Of a DNA stretch of 64,000 bases, positions 25,824 to 34,825 are shown piece after piece. This DNA comes from a bacterium. Its GTDB lineage: Bacteria; Sysuimicrobiota; Sysuimicrobiia; Sysuimicrobiales; Segetimicrobiaceae. The stretch spans positions 178,477 through 242,476 of the forward strand of contig DASSJF010000082.1 of NCBI GenBank assembly GCA_035691305.1, in the 5' to 3' direction. Numbering within the stretch: position 1 is the first letter of the stretch; every line of letters begins with the position of its first letter. The position numbers and the translations under genes were made by a program. The notes beneath the pieces are model-generated. The model had not been told where the DNA came from. It made no database searches and was given only the letters and a program-made list of their open reading frames with translations.

Positions 25824-27107
25824 TTGGCGAGACATGGCATCGGACGCCGGACGCTGCTCAAAGGCGGGGCCGCCCTTGCCGGCGCCGCGGCCGCCCGGGC
25901 CCTCGGCGGTCTGCGCCCGGTCGCGTACGCGCAGCCGTCGGCCGCGTTCCGGATCGGGTTCGTCGCCGATATCACGGGCACGGTCGCGCCGAGCGGGCGC
26001 GACATGCTGGACGGTTTTCAGATGTACCTGTCCGAGAAGAACTCGATGCTCGGCGGACGGCAGGTGCAGTTGATTGTCGAGGACGCGGGCGGCGTGCCGG
26101 CCAACGCGTTGACGAAGGCCCGCAAGCTGATCGAGCAGGATCGCGTCCACCTCCTCACCGCGCCGCTCCTCGCCTCCGAAGCCTACGCCGTCCGCGACTA
26201 TGTGGCCGAACGCGGTACGCCGATGATCTACATGGTGGCCTCCGCGGACGACCTGACGCAGCGGAAGGGCGCCCCCAACTTCGTCCGCACCGGCTGGTCG
26301 AGCAGCCAGCCCTCGCATCCCTTCGGCGAGTACGCGGCCACCGAGCTCAAGTACAAGCGGATCGCCACCATCGGCAGCGACTACGCGTTCGGCTACGAGG
26401 TGGTCGGGGGCTTTCAGAAGACGTTCGAACTGCACGGCGGGCAGATCGTGCAGAAGATCTGGGCGCCGCTCGGAACCCCGGACTACAGTCCGTACGTGAC
26501 GCAACTGCGCCGGGACGTGGACGCGGTGTTCGCCATTCCGGTCGGCGTCGACGTGATCCGCTTTGCCAAGGCGTACCGGCAGTACGGCCTGAAGGACAAG
26601 ACCCCGCTCATCGGGGGCGGCCTGCTGTCCGACGAGAGTCTGCTCCGCGGCATGGGTGCGCCGGAGGACGCGACCGGCATCGTCACGTGCCTGCACTGGG
26701 CCGCGGGGCTGACCACGCTCGCCGCGAAGAAGTTCGTCGACGCCTACAACGCCCGCTATAAGAAGGATCCGTCGTACTACGCGGAGACCAACTACACCGG
26801 CGGCATGTGGCTCGACGAGGCGGCGCGGCGCATCGACGGCAAGGTGGACGACCGCGCGGCGTTCCTGCGCGCGCTGCTCGCGGTCCAGCTGCCGAACGCC
26901 CCGCGGGGGCCGATCCGCCTCGACAGTTACCACAATCCGATCCAGAACGAGTACGTGCGGAAGGTGGAATTTCGAAACGGCCGTCTCGTCAACACGGTGA
27001 TCCACACCTTCCACAACGTCTCGCAGTTCTGGACGTTCGCGCCGGCAGATTTCCTGAAGCAGCCGGTGTACGACCGCAACTATCCGCCGTGCGCGCACTG
27101 CGCGTAA
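25824..27107 (+). CDS. Liv-type ABC transporter substrate-binding protein with Tat-like signal
   Basis: A 427-residue type 1 periplasmic binding protein (FRIGFVADITGTVAPSGRDM, VEDAGGVPANALTKARKLI). The N-terminus reads RHGIGRRTLLKGGAALAG, a twin-arginine signal, and there is no lipobox Cys. I chose TTG 25824 because GGAGGTGA at 25811-25818 is correctly spaced for it; in-frame GTGs at 25809 and 25815 overlap that site. It lies between the permease and ATPase genes. The many hydrophobic and Tyr residues do not reveal the ligand. Confidence 0.88.
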   Translation: MARHGIGRRTLLKGGAALAGAAAARALGGLRPVAYAQPSAAFRIGFVADITGTVAPSGRDMLDGFQMYLSEKNSMLGGRQVQLIVEDAGGVPANALTKARKLIEQDRVHLLTAPLLASEAYAVRDYVAERGTPMIYMVASADDLTQRKGAPNFVRTGWSSSQPSHPFGEYAATELKYKRIATIGSDYAFGYEVVGGFQKTFELHGGQIVQKIWAPLGTPDYSPYVTQLRRDVDAVFAIPVGVDVIRFAKAYRQYGLKDKTPLIGGGLLSDESLLRGMGAPEDATGIVTCLHWAAGLTTLAAKKFVDAYNARYKKDPSYYAETNYTGGMWLDEAARRIDGKVDDRAAFLRALLAVQLPNAPRGPIRLDSYHNPIQNEYVRKVEFRNGRLVNTVIHTFHNVSQFWTFAPADFLKQPVYDRNYPPCAHCA

Positions 27108-27110
27108 GGA
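27106..27110 (+). promoter_or_regulatory. Ribosome binding site supporting a CTG start for livG
   Basis: AAGGA is 10 bases before CTG 27121. Between the in-frame stop at 27055 and the internal ATG at 27199 there is no ATG, GTG or TTG in the livG frame. The CTG is thus the best-placed initiation codon. It gives the family's normal N-terminus. Confidence 0.5.
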
Positions 27111-27120
27111 TCGCAGCACG

Positions 27121-27888
27121 CTGAGGACGCGGCCCATCCTGGAGCTCGACCGGATTTGTCGCCGGTTCGGCGGCCTCGAAGCGATCCGGGACGTTTCCAT
27201 GTCGGTGCCGGAGGGGTCTCGCCGGGCCATCATCGGGCCGAACGGCGCCGGCAAGACGACGTTGTTCAACATCATCACGGGGGAGCTTCCGGTGACCTCC
27301 GGCCGCCTGCGGCTCTTCGGCCGCGACGTGACGAGTCTCCCGGCGCACCGGCGGGCCGCGCTCGGGCTCGGCCGTACCTTTCAGATCACCAACCTCTTCG
27401 GCGCGCTCACCGTCGAAGACAACATGCTGCTCGCGGTGGAGGCGCTCTCGCCGTCCAAGTACGCGATGCTGCGGCCGCTTCGACGGGACCGCGGGGTGTT
27501 GGACCGCGCGCGGGGGCTGCTCGAGCCCGCGGGGCTCTGGCAGAAACGCGACGTCGAAGTGCACGTCCTCTCGTACGGGGAGCAGCGCCAGCTCGAGGTG
27601 CTGCTGGCCCTCGCCGGACGCCCGCGCCTTCTGCTGCTGGACGAACCGGCGGCCGGGCTGTCGCCGGGAGAGCGCCGCGAGATGGCGCAGTTCATCAAGA
27701 ACCTCGATCCCGGGCTGACCCTGCTGCTGATCGAACACGACATGGACGTCGCATTCGAGATCGTCGACGCGATCACGGTGCTGCACTTCGGCTGCGTCGT
27801 GGCCGAGGGCGCGAAGGACGCGGTGCGCGCGGATCCTTCGGTTCAGGAGATCTACCTCGGCGCGGAAGACGCGGGCAGGGCGCACTGA
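27121..27888 (+). CDS. livG: Liv-type ABC transporter ATP-binding protein LivG
   Basis: A 255-residue ATPase with Walker A GPNGAGKTT (residues 39-47), signature LSYGEQRQLEV, Walker B LLLLDEPAAGLSPGE and switch His in LLIEHDM. The conserved N-terminal strand ILELDRICRRFGGLEAIRDVS lies upstream of the first ATG (27199), which would delete it. With CTG 27121 as start the protein has the usual LivG length. The stop shares one base with livF. It energises the permease pair above. Confidence 0.9.
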   Translation: MRTRPILELDRICRRFGGLEAIRDVSMSVPEGSRRAIIGPNGAGKTTLFNIITGELPVTSGRLRLFGRDVTSLPAHRRAALGLGRTFQITNLFGALTVEDNMLLAVEALSPSKYAMLRPLRRDRGVLDRARGLLEPAGLWQKRDVEVHVLSYGEQRQLEVLLALAGRPRLLLLDEPAAGLSPGERREMAQFIKNLDPGLTLLLIEHDMDVAFEIVDAITVLHFGCVVAEGAKDAVRADPSVQEIYLGAEDAGRAH

Positions 27889-28589
27889 TGGGCGCGCTCA
27901 CCGTCGAGGACATCCACACCTACTACGGCGATTCCTACGTGCTGCAGGGCGTGAGCCTGGAGGTCCGCCCCGGCACGGTCGCGGCACTGCTCGGCCGGAA
28001 CGGCATGGGTAAGACGACGCTGATCCGCTCGATCGTGGGGTTTGCCAGGCCGCGCCGAGGCCGCGTGCTCTTCGGCGGGCGCGACATCACGCGCGCGCCG
28101 AGCCACGAGATCGCCCGGCTCGGCATCGGCCTCGTTCCGCAGGGCCGCCGCATCTTCCCGTCGCTGACCGTTTTCGAGAACCTGACCGTCGGGGCGCGGG
28201 CGGCGAACGGCGCGACCTGGACGGTGGAGCGGGTGTTGACGCTCTTCCCGCGGCTCGGAGAACGCGCCGGCCACCGCGGCAACATGCTCTCCGGCGGCGA
28301 GCAGCAGATGCTCGCCATCGGCCGGGCGCTGCTGACCAATCCCCGCCTGCTGCTGATGGACGAGCCGTCGGAAGGTCTCGCGCCGCTGCTGGTCCGCAAC
28401 CTCGGAGACGCCATCGTCCGCCTCCGCGAGGAGGGCCTGAGCATTCTGCTCGTGGAGCAAAACCTGCCGATGGCGCTGCGGGTCGCCGGCGACGTCTACG
28501 TGCTGAGCAAGGGCCACGTGGTCTACCACGGTCCGCCGGCCGACCTGGCCGCCGACGCCGAGGTCACGCACCGTTACCTGGGGGTGTAG
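27888..28589 (+). CDS. livF: Liv-type ABC transporter ATP-binding protein LivF
   Basis: A 233-residue ATPase starting MGALTVEDIHTYYGDSYVLQG. Walker A GRNGMGKTT is at residues 36-44; the signature is LSGGEQQMLAIGRAL and Walker B LLLMDEPSEGLAP. LivF proteins of this length pair with LivG to form the nucleotide-binding dimer. Coupled to livG by a TGATG overlap and 5 bp before the isochorismatase-family gene. Confidence 0.93.
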   Translation: MGALTVEDIHTYYGDSYVLQGVSLEVRPGTVAALLGRNGMGKTTLIRSIVGFARPRRGRVLFGGRDITRAPSHEIARLGIGLVPQGRRIFPSLTVFENLTVGARAANGATWTVERVLTLFPRLGERAGHRGNMLSGGEQQMLAIGRALLTNPRLLLMDEPSEGLAPLLVRNLGDAIVRLREEGLSILLVEQNLPMALRVAGDVYVLSKGHVVYHGPPADLAADAEVTHRYLGV

Positions 28590-28594
28590 CGCCG

Positions 28595-29338
28595 ATGTCC
28601 ACGGATGATTCGACGCGAACACAGATTGTCGACCGCCGCCCGTTTCTCGAGGCGATCCGCGCGCAGCTGCGCCTCGATCCGGCGAAGGCCGCGGTGCTGG
28701 CGGTGGATGTCCACCGGGGACATCTGGACCCCGAGGTGGCGACGATGCCGGTGTCCACCGGCGACGCGCGGCGCGTGCGGGCGGCCGTGGCGCGTCTGCT
28801 CGGCGGCGCGAGAGCCGCGCACGTGCCGGTCATCTACGTCCTGCTGACGTACCGGCGCACGACGCCGCCGGGTCTCGAGAGCATGGTGAACCCCTTCTGG
28901 AAGGCGGTCGAGGCGGCGCGCGAGTCGATGACGCCGGGGCGGCGCAGTACGATCGTGCACCACAACCAGGAAGGCTCCGTGCAGACGGAGCTGCCGGCCG
29001 AGCTCGCCGCGGAGCCGGGCGACTACGTGATCCGCAGCAAAAAACGGCTGAGCGCGTTCTACGGCACCGACCTCGACACGCTGCTGCGGGCGCTCGGGGC
29101 GGAAACCGTCGTGATCTGCGGGATCAACACCAATACCTGCGTGCTCTGTACGGCGTTCGACGCGTTCAACCGGGACTTCCGCGTCGTAGTGGCCCAGGAC
29201 GGCGTGGCCAGCATGTACGGCGACGACCTGCACGTGCTGGGTCTGGAGAACGTCCAGCGCTGTCTCGGCTGGGTGCTGCCGGTAGACGAGATCCTGGCGC
29301 TGTTCGGCGGCGTGCCCGCAGCCAACCGCGCGCGGTGA
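28595..29338 (+). CDS. Isochorismatase-family cysteine hydrolase
   Basis: A 247-residue hydrolase with the family triad: D38 in AVDVHRGHLD, K149 in SKKRLSAFYGTDL and C182 in INTNTCVLCTAFDA. The cis-peptide motif before the Cys (GINTNTCV) is intact. Relatives hydrolyse amides such as nicotinamide, N-carbamoylsarcosine, ureidoacrylate and biuret. Its place directly after a Liv-type transporter and near an allantoinase-like gene favours an amide or ureide substrate. That choice is inference. Confidence 0.87.
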   Translation: MSTDDSTRTQIVDRRPFLEAIRAQLRLDPAKAAVLAVDVHRGHLDPEVATMPVSTGDARRVRAAVARLLGGARAAHVPVIYVLLTYRRTTPPGLESMVNPFWKAVEAARESMTPGRRSTIVHHNQEGSVQTELPAELAAEPGDYVIRSKKRLSAFYGTDLDTLLRALGAETVVICGINTNTCVLCTAFDAFNRDFRVVVAQDGVASMYGDDLHVLGLENVQRCLGWVLPVDEILALFGGVPAANRAR

Positions 29339-30366
29339 AGGCCCAGCTCCTCCACGCCTGGGGGGAGCCGCTGCGCCACGGCGACCACCCCGACCCGGCA
29401 CCCGGCCCCGGCGAGGTGCTGATCGCCGTTCGGGCCTGCGGCGTCGGCCTGACGGTGGTGAACTACATGGGCGGCAACCTCGGCCGCCCCGAGTCCCTGC
29501 CGCGGATCCCGGGCCACGAGTTTACGGGCGTTGTGGTTGAAACGGGCGAGGGCGTCGCGGGGGTCCGGGCGGGCGACCGCGTGATGAGCTACTTCTACCT
29601 GACGTGCGGCCGGTGCGAGTGGTGTCTCGCGGGCCGTGACCCGCTCTGCCGCCGCCACGCCGGCTACGTCGGGGTCCACCGCGACGGCGGCTATGCCGAA
29701 CTCGCCGTCCTGCCGGAGGCCAACGTCCTGCCGCTGCCGGACGGCGTGCCGTTCGTGGACGGCACGGTGATCCCGGACGCGGTTGCGACGCCGTACCACG
29801 TCTGCGCCGCGCGGGCGGGCGTCCGGCCCGGCGACCGCGTGCTCGTCATCGGCGCCGGCGGGGGCGTCGGCATCCATATGACGCAGATGGCGCGGCTCTT
29901 CGGCGGCCGGGTGGTCGCCGTCGACGTGGACGACGCGAAGTTGGAGCACTGCCGGCGCCTCGGCGCCGCGGAGACGGTGAACATCACCGCGCCGGACGCA
30001 CAGGGTCGTGCGCGGACGGCGCTCGACGGTACCGCGAGCGTCGCGATCGACCTCGTCGGCAGCCACCACACGCTCGCGTGGGCGTTCGGGTTGTTGGGGC
30101 CGGGCGCCCGGATGGTCACGCTCACGACGTTTCAGGACACCATGCTCGAGGCGCCGTCGCGACAGATGGTGATGAACGAACTGACGCTGCTCGGATCGCG
30201 CTACGCGTCGCGCGCCGAGGTGCTGGCGGCCGGACGGCTCGTCCGCGACGGTGCGATTACGCCGGTTGTGTCGGACGTGCGGCCGCTCGCGGACGTGGAA
30301 GCGCTGCACGGACTCCTGCGGAGCCGGTCGCTCCTCGGACGCGGCGCGATTGTGAACGAGGCCTGA
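29335..30366 (+). CDS. Zinc-dependent alcohol dehydrogenase (MDR family), copy 1
   Basis: A 343-residue medium-chain dehydrogenase. Catalytic zinc ligands include C35 and H61/E62 (PGHEFTG). The structural zinc site is C91, C94, C97 and C105. The Rossmann motif is IGAGGGVG. The C35 region reads CGVGLT instead of CGVCxTD, a mild deviation. GTG start overlaps the isochorismatase stop by four bases. It is followed by a 97-bp gap and a second MDR enzyme. Substrate alcohol or aldehyde unknown. Confidence 0.88.
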   Translation: MKAQLLHAWGEPLRHGDHPDPAPGPGEVLIAVRACGVGLTVVNYMGGNLGRPESLPRIPGHEFTGVVVETGEGVAGVRAGDRVMSYFYLTCGRCEWCLAGRDPLCRRHAGYVGVHRDGGYAELAVLPEANVLPLPDGVPFVDGTVIPDAVATPYHVCAARAGVRPGDRVLVIGAGGGVGIHMTQMARLFGGRVVAVDVDDAKLEHCRRLGAAETVNITAPDAQGRARTALDGTASVAIDLVGSHHTLAWAFGLLGPGARMVTLTTFQDTMLEAPSRQMVMNELTLLGSRYASRAEVLAAGRLVRDGAITPVVSDVRPLADVEALHGLLRSRSLLGRGAIVNEA

Positions 30367-30380
30367 GCGCCCCCTTGCGG

Positions 30381-30451
30381 GGACTGGCCGGCGGCCGGCG
30401 CCGGCGTCGCCCCGCGCGAGCGGGACTAACCGGCGGTAAGCGCCGGCATCG
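30381..30451 (+). repeat. Imperfect 29-bp direct repeat in the gap between the two dehydrogenase genes
   Basis: Copies at 30381-30409 and 30423-30451 both follow the plan GGACT-nn-CCGGCGG-nnn-GCGCCGGC-n-TCG and match at 23 of 29 positions, 42 bp apart. Each contains a CCGGCG...CGCCGG inverted core that can fold. The second copy ends ~12 bp before the start of the downstream gene. It may be a regulator site pair or remnant of a local duplication. Confidence 0.5.
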
Positions 30452-30463
30452 GAGGGACGGGGC

Positions 30464-31516
30464 ATGCGCGCGATGGCGGTGGCAGAATACGGAGCACCGC
30501 TGCGGCTGCTCGATCTGCCGCGGCCGGCGCCCGGGCCGGGGCAGGTGCTCGTGCGCGTCTTCGGTTGCGGCGTGTGCCGGTCGGATCTCAAAATCGCCGA
30601 CGGCGCGATGCCGTTCTCGCCGTCGCTGCGCCTGCCGCACGTCCCCGGGCATGAGATCGCGGGCGAGATCGTGGAGTTCGGTCCCGCGGAGGACGGACGG
30701 TCGCGCGGCCTCCGGGCCGGTGACCGGGTGGTCGTCTACAACTACTGGGGCTGCCGGACCTGCGAGCACTGCCAGGCCGGCGAAGAGAATCTCTGCGACC
30801 GCCTGCGCGGCTGGACGGGTTTCACGTCGCCCGGGGGATTTCAGGAGTACCTCGTCGTGCCGGACGACTGCGTGCTGTCGCTGCCCGCCAACGTCGCGCC
30901 GGAGCACGGCGGACCGCTGTCCTGCGCGCTCGGCACCGCCTATCACGCGGTCGTGACGCGGGGCGGGGTGCAGGCGGGCGAGAGCGTCGCGATCCTCGGC
31001 GCCGGCGGGGTGGGGTTGCACGCGGTGCAGGTCGTCCGCGCCGCCGGCGCCCGCGCGCTGGCCGTCGACCTGCAGCGCCACCGGCTCGACGCGGCGCGGG
31101 TCGCCGGGGCGGAGGGCGCCTTTCCGGCGGGGGCCGACGCGGCCGGCGCCGTGCGCGAGGCGACCGGCGGCCGCGGCGCGGACGTCGTGGTCGATACGGT
31201 CGGACATCACGCATCGCTGCTCGCGGCGGTGGATCTGGCGCGGAAGGGCGGCCGCGTGGTGTTGGTGGGGTACACCGTGACCGCGGCCGATTACCCGCCG
31301 CTGCCGAGCGAGCGTGTCGTGCTCGGCCAGCTGACCGTCGCCGGCTCCCGGTACGTGACGCGCCGGGAGCTGCGCCGGGCGTTCGATCTCGTCGCGCGCG
31401 GACTCGTCCGGCCGATCGTGGCCGAGGAGGTGCCGCTCGAGCGGGCCAACGACGCGCTCGCCATGGTGCGCGAAGATCGCGTGACGGGGCGCGTCGTCGT
31501 CCGCGTCGCGCAGTGA
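30464..31516 (+). CDS. Zinc-dependent alcohol dehydrogenase (MDR family), copy 2
   Basis: A 350-residue medium-chain dehydrogenase with a standard catalytic zinc region, C35 in GCGVCRSD and H63/E64 in PGHEIAGE. The structural zinc Cys are C97, C100, C103 and C111. The Rossmann motif is LGAGGVGLHAVQ. ATG 30473 is an alternative start three residues in. It lies 16 bp before the amidohydrolase gene. It is clearly distinct from copy 1, so the two probably act on different substrates. Confidence 0.88.
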   Translation: MRAMAVAEYGAPLRLLDLPRPAPGPGQVLVRVFGCGVCRSDLKIADGAMPFSPSLRLPHVPGHEIAGEIVEFGPAEDGRSRGLRAGDRVVVYNYWGCRTCEHCQAGEENLCDRLRGWTGFTSPGGFQEYLVVPDDCVLSLPANVAPEHGGPLSCALGTAYHAVVTRGGVQAGESVAILGAGGVGLHAVQVVRAAGARALAVDLQRHRLDAARVAGAEGAFPAGADAAGAVREATGGRGADVVVDTVGHHASLLAAVDLARKGGRVVLVGYTVTAADYPPLPSERVVLGQLTVAGSRYVTRRELRRAFDLVARGLVRPIVAEEVPLERANDALAMVREDRVTGRVVVRVAQ

Positions 31517-31532
31517 GCGGGCCCGCCTCCCG

Positions 31533-32900
31533 ATGATCGATCTCGTCATCCGCGGGGCGACCGTCGCCGGCCCGCGCGGCCGCTACCGGGCCGATCTGCA
31601 CGTCGACGGCGGCCGGATCGTCTCGCTCGGCACGCTCGACGCGCCGGCCCGGGAGACGGTTGACGCCGGCGGCCTCATCGCGATCCCCGGCGTCGTCGAC
31701 AGCCACGTTCACTTCATGGACCCCGGCGAGACGGAGCGCGAGGACTTCATCACCGGCAGCACCGCGGCCGCGGTGGGCGGGACGACGACGGTGGTCGAGC
31801 ACACGCACGCCGCGCCGGTGCGGACGGCCGCGGACCTCCGCGGCAAGGTGCGCCACCTCGCGCGCCGGTCGCTCGTCGACTTTGCGCTCGCGGCACACGT
31901 GTGGCCGGATCAGGTGCCGCGCCTGGCCGAGTTGTGGGCGGCCGGGCCCGCGTACCTCAAGGTCTTCACCTGCGAGACGCACGGCGTGCCGGCCGTGCCG
32001 GCGGGCCACCTCCTGCGCGCGTTTCACGAGATCGCCCGGTGGGACGGCGTCGTGCTGGCGCACTGCGAGGACGACGCGATCACGCGGGACCGGGCCGAAG
32101 CGCTTCGCGCATCCGGCCGCACGGACGGCGGGGTGATCCCGGAATGGCGGGCCCGCGAGGCGGAGGCGGTGGCGGCCGACGAGGTCGCGTCGCTCGCGCG
32201 CCTCACCGGCGCGCGCGTCGTGATCGCGCACACGAGCCACGCGCCGATCGTGGACCTCATCACGGCGGTGCGGCGGAGCGGCGCGCGGCTGTGGGTCGAG
32301 AGCTGTCCGCAGTACTTCTATCTCGCGGAGCGCGAGGTGCTGGAGCACGGACCGTTCCGGAAGTTCACGCCGCCGGCGCGCATCCGCACACCCGAGGACG
32401 CGGACGCGATGTGGGCACGCCTCGCCTCGGGCGCCGTCACGCACGTCAGCACAGATCACGCGCCGGCCACGCGCGCGCAGAAGCAGCGGGGGGACATCTG
32501 GGCGTGTCCGTTCGGTCTGCCGGGCGTGGAGACGACGCTGTCGCTCATGTTGACGGCCGCGGCGCAGGGCCGAACCACGCTCGAACGGGTCGTCGACGTG
32601 CTCTGCGAGCAACCCGCGCGCCTGTACGGCTTCTATCCGCAGAAGGGCACGCTCGCTCCCGGCGCGGACGCGGACATCACGCTCATCGATCCCGCGGGTC
32701 GGCGCCGCCTTGCCGACGCCGCGGTCGTGAGCAAGGCGGGCTGGACGCCCTACGCGGGCCGCGAGGTGATCGGCACGCCGGCGATGACGTTCGTGCGGGG
32801 GCGGCTCGTCGCGCGCGACGGCCGCGGGGTGGGCGAGCCGGGGTGGGGGCGCTGGCTGCCCGGCGCCGGCGCGCAACAGAGAGAGGGGCAGACCCCGTGA
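31533..32900 (+). CDS. Dihydropyrimidinase/allantoinase-type cyclic amidohydrolase
   Basis: A 455-residue amidohydrolase of the dihydroorotase-like group, which opens cyclic ureides. Metal ligands are H58 and H60 in DSHVHFMDPGE, the probable carboxylated Lys K143 in YLKVF, H177 in LAHCED, H233 in IAHTSHAP and D308 in STDHAP. Length and HVHFMDPGE fit allantoinase and hydantoinase best. The C-terminal ~30 residues are Gly/Arg-rich. The stop overlaps the next GTG. Substrate choice among allantoin, hydantoins and dihydropyrimidines is open. Confidence 0.87.
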   Translation: MIDLVIRGATVAGPRGRYRADLHVDGGRIVSLGTLDAPARETVDAGGLIAIPGVVDSHVHFMDPGETEREDFITGSTAAAVGGTTTVVEHTHAAPVRTAADLRGKVRHLARRSLVDFALAAHVWPDQVPRLAELWAAGPAYLKVFTCETHGVPAVPAGHLLRAFHEIARWDGVVLAHCEDDAITRDRAEALRASGRTDGGVIPEWRAREAEAVAADEVASLARLTGARVVIAHTSHAPIVDLITAVRRSGARLWVESCPQYFYLAEREVLEHGPFRKFTPPARIRTPEDADAMWARLASGAVTHVSTDHAPATRAQKQRGDIWACPFGLPGVETTLSLMLTAAAQGRTTLERVVDVLCEQPARLYGFYPQKGTLAPGADADITLIDPAGRRRLADAAVVSKAGWTPYAGREVIGTPAMTFVRGRLVARDGRGVGEPGWGRWLPGAGAQQREGQTP

Positions 32901-33508
32901 GTCTCGAGTTTCTCGTGACGTCGTTGATTGTCGTTGTGTCCCCCGGCACCGGCGTGCTGTATACACTGGCGGCCGGGCTTTCGCGCGGGCGGCGGGCCAG
33001 CGTTGTCGCCGCGTTCGGTTGCACGCTGGGCATCATCCCGCACATGGCCGCGGCCGTCCTGGGGCTCGCCGCGCTGCTGCACGCGAGCGCCGTCGCGTTT
33101 CAGACGCTCAAGTATGCCGGCGTCGCGTACCTTCTCTACATGGGCTGGAATGCGCTGCGCGAGCACGGCGCACTCCGCGTCGAAGAACCCGCGGGCGCCC
33201 GGTCCGCCGCCGAGGTGATCGGTACCGCGGTGCTCATCAACCTTCTAAATCCGAAACTCTCGATCTTCTTCGTGGCGTTTCTACCGCAGTTCGTGAGCGC
33301 CGCCGACACGCACCCGCTGTCGCGGATGCTCGCGTTGAGCGCGGTGTTCATGCTGCTGACGTTCGTCGTGTTCGTCGGGTACGGCCTCGGCGCCGCGGCG
33401 GTCCGCCGTCACGTCATCTCGCGTCCGCCCGTCCTGGCTTGGATGCGCCGTGCGTTCGCGGCGGCGTTCGTCGCGCTGGGCGTCAAGCTCGCTTTTGCCA
33501 GCCGCTAG
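32897..33508 (+). CDS. LysE/RhtB-family amino acid exporter
   Basis: A 203-residue protein with about six hydrophobic segments and the family markers SPGTGVLYTLAAGLSRGRRA and LINLLNPKLSIFFVAFLPQFV. It exports amino acids or related compounds from the cytoplasm. GTG 32897 overlaps the stop of the amidohydrolase gene, so it is coupled to it and may excrete a product of that pathway. It is convergent with the ECF42 sigma gene (21 bp between stops). Confidence 0.88.
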   Translation: MSLEFLVTSLIVVVSPGTGVLYTLAAGLSRGRRASVVAAFGCTLGIIPHMAAAVLGLAALLHASAVAFQTLKYAGVAYLLYMGWNALREHGALRVEEPAGARSAAEVIGTAVLINLLNPKLSIFFVAFLPQFVSAADTHPLSRMLALSAVFMLLTFVVFVGYGLGAAAVRRHVISRPPVLAWMRRAFAAAFVALGVKLAFASR

Positions 33509-33529
33509 CTGTAGCCGGCATCCGGCCGG

Positions 33530-34819
33530 TCAGCCGCCGGCGGCCGTGACCTCGCGCAGGCGCCGTTCGAGAAACCGCCGCTCCGGCTCCTGTTTCACGA
33601 GCCGCAGGGCGCGCTCGTAGGACGCGCGGGCCTCCGCGGTCCGCCCGAGCCGCCGGCACAGATCCGCCCGCGCGGCGTGGGCCAGGTGGTAGTCGTCGAG
33701 GTCTCCACGCCCGAGCAGCGCGTCGATGAGCGCGAGGCCGGCCGCCGGACCGTCGCGCATCGCCACCGCCGCGGCGCGGTTGAGCTCCACGACGGGAGAT
33801 GGGTACGCGGCCTGCAGAGCGTCGTAGAAGCCGACGATCCGGCCCCAGTCCGTCGCCGCGGCGGACGGCGCCTCGGCGTGCACTGCGGCGATCGCCGCTT
33901 GGAGCGCATACGGGCCGAAGCGCCGAGAGGCCAAGGCCCGCTCCACGAGTACCGTGCCCTCTACGATCTGGTTCCGATTCCACTGCGAGCGGTCCTGGTC
34001 GTCCAGCAGTACGAGCTCGCCGGACGGAGAGGTGCGCGCGGCGCGCCGCGACTCGTGGAGCAGCATCAGCGCGAGCAGCCCCATGACCTCGGGCTCCGGC
34101 AGCAGCTCCAGCAAGAGCCGGCCCAGGCGGATCGCCTCGCCGGACAGGTCGGCCCGGACGAGCGACGGGCCGGACGAGGGCGCGTACCCCTCGGTGAACA
34201 CGAGATAGACGACGCGCAGCACGCCGTCCAGCCGGGCGGGCAGATCTTCCTTCGACGGGACCTGATAGGGGATGCGCGCGTCCTTGATCTTCCGCTTCGC
34301 GCGGACGATGCGCTGTGCCAGCGTCGGGGCGCCGGTCAGGAACGCGCGCGCGATCTCCTCGGTCGTAAGCCCGCAGACCTCGCGCAGCGTGAGCGCCGCC
34401 TGCGCCTCCGGCGCGAGGGCCGGGTGGCAGCACGTGAAGATCAGCCGCAGCCGGTCGTCTTCAAGTTCGCCGTAGTCCGGCCGATCGGCCGCATCGCCCG
34501 CGGTCAGTTCGATTTCTTCGGCAATCTTGCCGAGCGACGCGTCGAACCGCGTCCGGCGCCGCAAGGCGTCGACGGCCTTGAAACGTCCCGCCGACACGAG
34601 CCACGCCCGGGGGTTGGAGGGCACCCCGGCGCGCGGCCACTGCTCGACGGCCGCGGCGAACGCGTCGTGCATCGCCTCCTCCGCCAAGTCGAAGTCCCCG
34701 ACGAGACGAATGAGCGTGGCCAGGACGCGGCGCGACTCGGCGCGGTAGACGGTCTCCACCGCCTGACGCGCCTCTTCGACTTCACGGCTGTTGGGTGGCT
34801 GCGTTGCCAGGGCGATCAC
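33530..34819 (-). CDS. ECF RNA polymerase sigma factor, ECF42 type with C-terminal TPR-like region
   Basis: A 429-residue sigma factor. Region 2 (residues ~15-85, VYRAESRRVLATLIRLVGDFDLAEEAMHDAF) and region 4 (~125-180, LTLREVCGLTTEEIARAFL) are followed by a ~230-residue helical extension. Its last part resembles TPR repeats (YHLAHAARADLCRRLGRTAEARASYERAL). Such sigma factors (ECF42) are known to occur with DGPF/YCII proteins and lack a classical anti-sigma. Here one YCII gene lies 6 bp upstream on the same strand and two lie nearby. Start is GTG 34819. Confidence 0.9.
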   Translation of the reverse strand: MIALATQPPNSREVEEARQAVETVYRAESRRVLATLIRLVGDFDLAEEAMHDAFAAAVEQWPRAGVPSNPRAWLVSAGRFKAVDALRRRTRFDASLGKIAEEIELTAGDAADRPDYGELEDDRLRLIFTCCHPALAPEAQAALTLREVCGLTTEEIARAFLTGAPTLAQRIVRAKRKIKDARIPYQVPSKEDLPARLDGVLRVVYLVFTEGYAPSSGPSLVRADLSGEAIRLGRLLLELLPEPEVMGLLALMLLHESRRAARTSPSGELVLLDDQDRSQWNRNQIVEGTVLVERALASRRFGPYALQAAIAAVHAEAPSAAATDWGRIVGFYDALQAAYPSPVVELNRAAAVAMRDGPAAGLALIDALLGRGDLDDYHLAHAARADLCRRLGRTAEARASYERALRLVKQEPERRFLERRLREVTAAGG

Positions 34820-34825
34820 GGTCCT

